DNA of 6,532 nt from Actinomycetales bacterium (GTDB lineage Bacteria > Actinomycetota > Actinomycetes > Actinomycetales > Dermabacteraceae), in contig JAAZLF010000456.1 of the NCBI GenBank assembly GCA_012799425.1, positions 1 through 6,532 on the forward strand, read 5' to 3'. Each line of letters starts with the position of its first letter. Position 1 is the stretch's first letter. This document shows positions 1 through 3,837 of the stretch, in pieces. A model generated the notes under the pieces. It was not told the DNA's origin. It saw nothing but the letters and a program-made list of their open reading frames with translations, and did not search any database. The position numbers were made by a program, and so were the translations under genes.

Positions 1-23
1 ATCTGTGCTGCATACCCACGCTG

Positions 24-394
24 GGGGCCGATCGGTTTCGACGGTAGTTGTCCAGCAAGGGGAAGCGGGCCGAGAAGCCAGAGTCATCTCGTAAACGTTC
101 TCTGGAAACCAATAAGTGCCGAACCCAAGCGCACTGACTTCGCTCTCGCTGCCTGATCAGCGTTAGCAGTCTGGAACCCCGGGGCTGCTCCTGACCCGGA
201 TCGTTCCATCATCTAAGGAGCCACTGCTGCCGACCCTCGTCATCGGGGAAGGATGAACACCTCAGAGTGACTGAGTCTGTCGACGACGTGTCCGTGCGAT
301 CGTCGGGACTGAGAAAACGTCAATACGGACTGCGCCCGGAGAAGCCCTGGCTCCGCACTATCGGACGCGGGTTCGATTCCCGCCGGCTCCACCA
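24..394 (+). ncRNA. ssrA: transfer-messenger RNA (tmRNA, 10Sa RNA)
   Basis: tmRNA rescues ribosomes stalled on mRNAs lacking a stop codon. Charged with alanine and carried by SmpB, it enters the empty A site and supplies a short reading frame that ends translation and tags the product for proteolysis. The ends define it. The 5' strand GGGGCCG (24-30) pairs with CGGCTCC (384-390) as a 7-bp acceptor stem with one G-U pair, and the encoded ACCA tail is at 391-394. The T arm GCGGG-TTCGATT-CCCGC lies at 368-384 and the conserved GTTTCGACGG follows the 5' acceptor strand. CCAGAG (78-83) pairs with CTCTGG (100-105) as the helix preceding the tag frame. The one-piece length of 371 nt is normal for actinobacteria. 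smpB is often found just upstream, but only 23 bases precede the gene here. The exact 5' base could be 23 or 24. Confidence 0.95.
118..156 (+). other. tmRNA tag-peptide reading frame (AEPKRTDFALAA, stop TGA)
   Basis: This is the messenger part of the tmRNA. The resume codon GCC at 118 follows AATAAGT, and 12 codons read AEPKRTDFALAA before TGA at 154-156. The alanine carried by tmRNA itself would be added in front. The ALAA end is the signal read by ClpXP and related proteases, and the upstream D-F resembles the D-Y or A-F in other actinobacterial tags, for example the mycobacterial tag ADSHQRDYALAA. The frame has no start codon or Shine-Dalgarno site of its own, as expected. The resume codon is assigned from the usual position and flanking bases, so an offset of one codon cannot be fully excluded. 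Confidence 0.87.
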
Positions 395-409
395 TTGCAC
401 TCACCACGA

Positions 410-451
410 AAGGCCCCCTCACCTGCGCATTCGCGCGGGGGAGGGGGCCTT
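410..451. terminator. bidirectional hairpin terminator between ssrA and the GH3 gene
   Basis: AAGGCCCCCTC (410-420) pairs perfectly with GAGGGGGCCTT (441-451), an 11-bp stem that begins 15 bases after the tmRNA CCA end. The 20-base apical part can fold further, since GCGC (425-428) and GCGC (433-436) flank ATTC. On the + strand the hairpin is followed by ACGC and lacks a T run, which is common for actinobacterial terminators. On the minus strand it is followed by TCG, giving a short TTT at the stem base. It sits between convergent genes and probably ends both transcripts, although it lies about 135 bases beyond the GH3 stop codon. The rest of the spacer (452-585) holds only weak small stems and no supportable gene. 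Confidence 0.6.
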
Positions 452-585
452 ACGCATGCCGCTTGTGCACAATCTGAGCACACCGGGATCGCGGCCTGCC
501 AGGGGCGCCAGGCCCTCGGAGGCCCGGCGACCCAGCCATCCGCCCCCACGCTGCGAATCGGCGAGAGGCCGCAGGCGGCGGCGCG

Positions 586-2613
586 TCAGCCCTCGTAGGT
601 CAGGCCGTGGCCGTGCATGTAGCGGTTGCCATCGGCGTCGACGTACACGTACGGCCGCCCCTTCATGTGCTGCTCCTTCGCGAAGCCGGGCACATCGTTG
701 GGGGAGGCGCAGCGGCCGTTCTCGTCCACCGCGATCGCCGCTGCATCGATCGGGAAGGTCAGCGGCAGCTTGCCCGTCGGCGAGAACTCGCCGAACATCG
801 CGTCCACCATCACCGGGTAGTCCGTCTCGAAGCCGACCAGCAGCGCGTCTGCGAGCGGCTCGATCTCATCCAGCAGCCAGGGGAACAGGGCGTTCAGTCC
901 GATCACCAGCGTGTCCACGCTCTCCCGGATCTCCCGCACCTTCTCGATATCGATGTGCGAATGCTCGCCGATGCTCAGATCGCCGATGCCCACATACTCG
1001 AAGTACGAGCCGATGAAGGGGCGCAGCAGCACGATCGCGACATCCGCATCGCGATGATCGGTGGTGAAGTCGACGTCGGGATGGGCGTCCGCGAGCTGCC
1101 TGCGCAGCGCGTCCAGGCGCCGCACCGTCAGGTCGGTGGCGAACAGCTCGACGTAGACGCGCTTGCCGGTCAGGGCTTTCGCGGTCAACGGCAGCACCGC
1201 GTCATGGTTCTTGGCCAGCACCACGGAGCGGCGATGCGCGTCCTCGGCCGCGGCCCGCGCCTGTGCGTTCTGGACGATCCGGTCGGCCTCCTGGGGATCG
1301 ACGTACGGATCCTCGAACAGTCCCAGCGCGAACAGCTCCTCGAGCAGCAGCGCGGCGGCCTCGTCGAGCCGCTCGGAGGTGAAGTGGCCCTTGACGTAGG
1401 CCTCCCGCACCGAGGCGACGTCGTTGGTGTCGGCGAAGATGTCGGTCCCGGCCATCACGGCGCGACCCACCCGCTCCGCGGTGGTGAGCTCCTCGACCCC
1501 CCAGGCCATCTTCGAGAGCACACCCGAGTCGGAGTTGATGTAGCCGCGATGGCCCATCTCGCGCAGCAGCGAGAGGATCTCGCGGTTGAACGCGAAGCCG
1601 ACCTGCTCGAACTCCGTCACCCGCCCCTGCGGGGTGGAGGACTTCTCGTCCGAGGGGATCGCGTAGTACGGCATCACCGAGGAGGTGCCGGCGTCCACCG
1701 CGGCCTGGAAGGGCGGCAGATGGTAGTCCTCGAGAGAGCCGGGGGTGGGATAGATGTTGAAGCGGCCCTCCGCGTAGTGGGGGTCGGTGCCGTTCTCCCG
1801 TGCCCCGCCTCCGGGGAAGTGCTTGGTCGTCAAGGCCACACCGTCGGCGGTGAGGCCGTCCTCGCCCTGGAAGCCCCGCACCAGCGCTGCGATCGCGGCG
1901 CTGATGAACTCCGGATCCTCGCCGAGCGTCCCCTGGCCGCGGAACCAGCGCGGGTCGGTGAGGACATCGGCCATGTACATGTAGCCCTTGCGCAGCCCCG
2001 AGGCCCGCCATTCCGCGCGGGAGTGCGCCGCGAAGGACTCGATCACCTCGAGCGAGGTGGTTGCGGCGAGGCCCAGGGTGCCGGGCCACGCGGTGAACGG
2101 CTGGTCCTCGGGGGTGCCGCCCATCTTGAAGGCCCCGGACTCGTTCTTCGAGTTCGCGGCGACGATCACGGGGATGCCGAAGCGGGTGCCCTCGGCCGCT
2201 TCGTTCATGGCGTTGATCCAGGTCGCGATACGGGATCCGGTGGGTTCCTCGCGCATGATGAAGTGGCGGATGCCCAGCTCCGCGATCATCTGCGTGGTCC
2301 CTTCGAAAGGGATCCCGGCACTGGTGTGGGGATCGACCCTGATGGGCAGGTCCTGCTCATCGAGCACGCCGTCGTGGCTGGTCAGCTCCTTGTTCCGCTG
2401 GGAGATGCCCATAGGCCTCGAGGTGATCACCATCAGGCCGATCTTCTCGTCGGGCGACATCCTGCGCACCAGGTCCGCGGCGCGCTCGCTCGGGGACAGT
2501 CGCCAGTCTTCGAAGGGGGTGAGCTCCCCGTCGCCGTCGAGGTCACGGAAGCGCAGCCCGTCCACCTCGATGATCTGCTTGACCCTGCTGGAGAGGTGAA
2601 CCTGCTCGGTCAT
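586..2613 (-). CDS. glycoside hydrolase family 3 protein (beta-glucosidase/beta-xylosidase-like), cytoplasmic
   Basis: This is a retaining exo-acting glycosidase of family GH3, expected to release sugars from the non-reducing end of beta-linked oligosaccharides or glycosides. The exact substrate cannot be read from sequence. The protein has 675 residues. Residues 24-35 form an EF-hand-like loop (DLDGDGELTPFE) just before the catalytic domain. The barrel domain (about 45-430) carries GTLGEDPEF (228-236), KHFPGGG (264-270) and NSDSGV (360-365), where D362 is the expected nucleophile. LAKNHDAVLPL (466-476 region) opens the C-terminal alpha/beta domain (about 460-640), which contains SPTGKLPLTFP (611-621). 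The acid/base glutamate is uncertain; E550 is only a candidate. The protein ends at HGHGLTYEG without the fibronectin-III-like domain of longer relatives. No signal peptide or membrane segment is visible, so it likely acts on imported oligosaccharides. The start at 2613 is fixed by a strong ribosome binding site, although the frame stays open to 2841. No transporter or sugar regulator is in view. Confidence 0.93.
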   Translation of the reverse strand: MTEQVHLSSRVKQIIEVDGLRFRDLDGDGELTPFEDWRLSPSERAADLVRRMSPDEKIGLMVITSRPMGISQRNKELTSHDGVLDEQDLPIRVDPHTSAGIPFEGTTQMIAELGIRHFIMREEPTGSRIATWINAMNEAAEGTRFGIPVIVAANSKNESGAFKMGGTPEDQPFTAWPGTLGLAATTSLEVIESFAAHSRAEWRASGLRKGYMYMADVLTDPRWFRGQGTLGEDPEFISAAIAALVRGFQGEDGLTADGVALTTKHFPGGGARENGTDPHYAEGRFNIYPTPGSLEDYHLPPFQAAVDAGTSSVMPYYAIPSDEKSSTPQGRVTEFEQVGFAFNREILSLLREMGHRGYINSDSGVLSKMAWGVEELTTAERVGRAVMAGTDIFADTNDVASVREAYVKGHFTSERLDEAAALLLEELFALGLFEDPYVDPQEADRIVQNAQARAAAEDAHRRSVVLAKNHDAVLPLTAKALTGKRVYVELFATDLTVRRLDALRRQLADAHPDVDFTTDHRDADVAIVLLRPFIGSYFEYVGIGDLSIGEHSHIDIEKVREIRESVDTLVIGLNALFPWLLDEIEPLADALLVGFETDYPVMVDAMFGEFSPTGKLPLTFPIDAAAIAVDENGRCASPNDVPGFAKEQHMKGRPYVYVDADGNRYMHGHGLTYEG

Positions 2614-2618
2614 CGCTG

Positions 2619-2625
2619 TCCTCCT
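2619..2625 (-). promoter_or_regulatory. ribosome binding site of the GH3 gene
   Basis: Read on the minus strand this is AGGAGGA, a near-perfect match to the anti-Shine-Dalgarno sequence. The core AGGAGG lies 6 bases before the ATG at 2613. It decides the start: the frame stays open upstream to 2841, which would add 76 low-complexity, arginine-rich residues unlike any GH3 N-terminus. Confidence 0.85.
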
Positions 2626-2639
2626 GTGGTGATCGGTGC

Positions 2640-2670
2640 CCGGGAGAGCGGTGCGGAGCGCCCCTCCCGG
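2640..2670 (-). other. possible hairpin in the GH3 5' untranslated region
   Basis: CCGGGAG (2640-2646) and CTCCCGG (2664-2670) are perfect 7-bp inverted repeats separated by 17 bases. If transcription of the GH3 gene starts near 2677, this hairpin would form at the very 5' end of the message, about 15 bases before the ribosome binding site. It could stabilise the transcript or simply reflect GC-rich sequence. No known riboswitch pattern is recognised. Confidence 0.25.
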
Positions 2671-2683
2671 TCGCGTGCGGCTC

Positions 2684-2689
2684 AACGTA
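2684..2689 (-). promoter_or_regulatory. weak -10 candidate for the GH3 gene
   Basis: The minus strand reads TACGTT, matching the actinobacterial -10 pattern TAnnnT. It would place the transcript start near 2677 and give a 5' leader of about 65 bases. No convincing -35 element is found 16-19 bases upstream, so the call rests on six bases and is tentative. Confidence 0.2.
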
Positions 2690-2781
2690 GTGAGCACATC
2701 GCGCCTGCGGGGGAAGTTGTCCCGGATTGCCCCGCGCGTCCCGGCGGCGCTCACCGCAGATGCCCCTGCGCAGGAGGAACG

Positions 2782-2810
2782 TTGCTCGGAATGTGCTGCC
2801 CCCGTACGGT
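2782..2810 (+). promoter_or_regulatory. promoter for a leaderless phosphotransferase transcript
   Basis: TTGCTC (2782-2787) and TACGGT (2805-2810) match the -35 (TTGaca) and -10 (TAnnnT) elements of housekeeping sigma promoters with an exact 17-base spacer. Six bases separate the -10 hexamer from the ATG at 2817, so the expected transcription start falls on the A of the start codon. No Shine-Dalgarno site lies at a normal distance before that ATG, which fits leaderless translation, a common mode in actinobacteria. A competing reading in which an AGGAGG at 2772-2777 serves a small upstream frame is given in the findings. Confidence 0.5.
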
Positions 2811-2816
2811 GTCGGG

Positions 2817-3764
2817 ATGATCGGCGTGCCGCGTGCCACACCTACCCCGCCCTCTGCCGACCTGCCGGTGGACCTGCGCCGGATCGAGCTGCTGTGCGCC
2901 CGGCTGCGCCCGGAAGAGGACTTCCAGCTCGAACGGATCTCTTGGGCGATCGGGCGCGGGCCCCGCGCGGAGGGCTGGGACAACGTGCTGTGGCCGATCG
3001 GCCGGCTCGAGGGGCACGAGCTGGTCCTCAGGGTTGCGCGGCGAGAGGCGACCCGCGCGCTGCTGGGCCGCGAGGTGACCGTGCTGCGGCGCCTGCGCGG
3101 ACTCGGCACGTCCTTGCCGATGGCTGTGCCGACCATCCTCGCCACCGGCGACGACGCGGTCCTGGTCCCCTGGATCGAGGGCGACACCGCTGAGCAGGTC
3201 GCGCCCGCGGTGCGCCATGAAACGGCCCTGGGCCTCGCCCGGATGCTCGCCGCCGTCCATTCCGGCCCGGCTCCGGAGGTGGGCCGGAACCCGGTGCGAG
3301 GCGTTCCGCTCGCCTCGCGCACCGAAGCGTTCGAGGTCGATCTCGAACGCGCTGAACTCTCCTCGGCGAATCGGGAGCAGGCACGGCAGCGCTGGTGTGC
3401 GGGCCTGGCCGCCGACCTCTGGCAGGACCGGGAGCTGCTGCTCCACGGCGATCCGCATCCGGGCAACGTGGTGGCCCCGCCGCCCGGGAGCGGGGCCAGG
3501 GCCACGTTGATCGACTGGGGCGACACCACCCGTGGTGACCCGGCCAGCGACCTGGGCGGGCTGCTGCTGCACCTGCCCTCGGAGGTGCTGCTGACCGCGT
3601 ACCGAAGCACCGCCGCCTGGACCGGGGTCGACGACGACGGGATCTGGGAGGCCCTGGTCGCACGCGCCTGGGCCTGGGCGGTGAAGCTCGCGCTCTCACT
3701 GTTCAACGCCTATCCGCCCGGCCATGGCCTGGCTGCTGCGGGCACACGGATGCTGAGCGGCTGA
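2817..3764 (+). CDS. aminoglycoside phosphotransferase (APH) family protein
   Basis: This 315-residue small-molecule kinase has the APH/choline-kinase fold and is expected to transfer phosphate from ATP to a hydroxyl group. The substrate is unknown. The active site is intact: LLHGDPHPGN (208-217) gives the catalytic-loop D212 and N217, and LIDWGD (231-236) gives the metal-binding D233, followed by GDPASDLGG as in macrolide and other small-molecule kinases. In the N-lobe, GWDN (53-56) and LVLRV (69-73) fit the nucleotide-binding strands, with arginine at the position where many members have lysine. HETALGLARMLAAVHS (134-149) is the usual helix before the linker. The length is normal for the family and there is no signal peptide. 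The ATG at 2817 is chosen from the promoter position; an in-frame GTG at 2793 is the alternative. It is divergent from the GH3 gene and separated from hrpA by a hairpin. A role in antibiotic resistance cannot be claimed, because many such proteins act on metabolites. Confidence 0.88.
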   Translation: MIGVPRATPTPPSADLPVDLRRIELLCARLRPEEDFQLERISWAIGRGPRAEGWDNVLWPIGRLEGHELVLRVARREATRALLGREVTVLRRLRGLGTSLPMAVPTILATGDDAVLVPWIEGDTAEQVAPAVRHETALGLARMLAAVHSGPAPEVGRNPVRGVPLASRTEAFEVDLERAELSSANREQARQRWCAGLAADLWQDRELLLHGDPHPGNVVAPPPGSGARATLIDWGDTTRGDPASDLGGLLLHLPSEVLLTAYRSTAAWTGVDDDGIWEALVARAWAWAVKLALSLFNAYPPGHGLAAAGTRMLSG

Positions 3765-3770
3765 GGCGCA

Positions 3771-3791
3771 CTGTGCGGGGGACCCGCATAG
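3771..3791 (+). terminator. terminator-like hairpin after the phosphotransferase gene
   Basis: CTGTGCGGG (3771-3779) pairs with CCCGCATAG (3783-3791) around a GGA loop, a 9-bp stem with one G-U pair. It starts 6 bases after the phosphotransferase stop codon. No T run follows (AATCCCC), so it may be a U-less actinobacterial terminator or a 3'-end stabiliser. Together with the promoter downstream, it suggests that hrpA is transcribed separately. Confidence 0.5.
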
Positions 3792-3798
3792 AATCCCC

Positions 3799-3828
3799 GC
3801 GACCCGGAGGATGCTCTCGACGTAGAGT
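3799..3828 (+). promoter_or_regulatory. promoter for a (near-)leaderless hrpA transcript
   Basis: TAGAGT (3823-3828) is a good -10 element (TAnnnT). GCGACC (3799-3804), 18 bases upstream, retains the GAC core of a -35 element. The expected start is at 3835-3838, leaving zero to three bases before the ATG. The only Shine-Dalgarno-like string, GGAGG (3806-3810), is 27 bases from the ATG and would lie outside such a transcript. Confidence 0.45.
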
Positions 3829-3837
3829 GGACCTGCC

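Noticed and set aside
11..18. Possible ssrA -10 element (CATACCCA)
   Set aside because: The position before the tmRNA 5' end is reasonable, but the match to TAnnnT is poor, the -35 region is outside the window, and the mature 5' end is made by processing, so it does not mark the transcription start.
493..514. GGCCTG/CAGGCC inverted repeat in the ssrA-GH3 spacer
   Set aside because: A 6-bp stem with a 10-base loop and no T run on either side. It might help end the GH3 transcript but cannot be told from background.
568..579. Short GCCG-CAGG-CGGC stem just beyond the GH3 stop codon as a terminator
   Set aside because: Only 4 bp with no T run; in GC-rich sequence this is expected by chance. The 11-bp hairpin at 410-451 is far stronger.
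240..1016. Open frames crossing the tmRNA 3' half and the ssrA-GH3 spacer (for example 267-1016 + and 240-549 -)
   Set aside because: They read through the tmRNA structure and the terminator hairpin, and their products are arginine/serine/proline-rich shadows.
607..2820. Long + strand open frame (737 codons) opposite the GH3 gene
   Set aside because: It is the antisense shadow of a GC-rich gene. Its product is low-complexity (rich in R, G, H, V), shows no domain and has no ribosome binding site, while the minus-strand GH3 motifs are unmistakable.
3789..3794. TAGAAT as a second -10 element for hrpA
   Set aside because: The hexamer matches, but half of it lies in the stem of the terminator-like hairpin, no -35 element is found 17-18 bases upstream, and the downstream TAGAGT is better placed.
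3811..3825. Five-codon frame ATG CTC TCG ACG TAG after GGAGG, before hrpA
   Set aside because: The GGAGG touches the ATG with no spacer, which does not support initiation, and its stop codon lies in the proposed -10 element.
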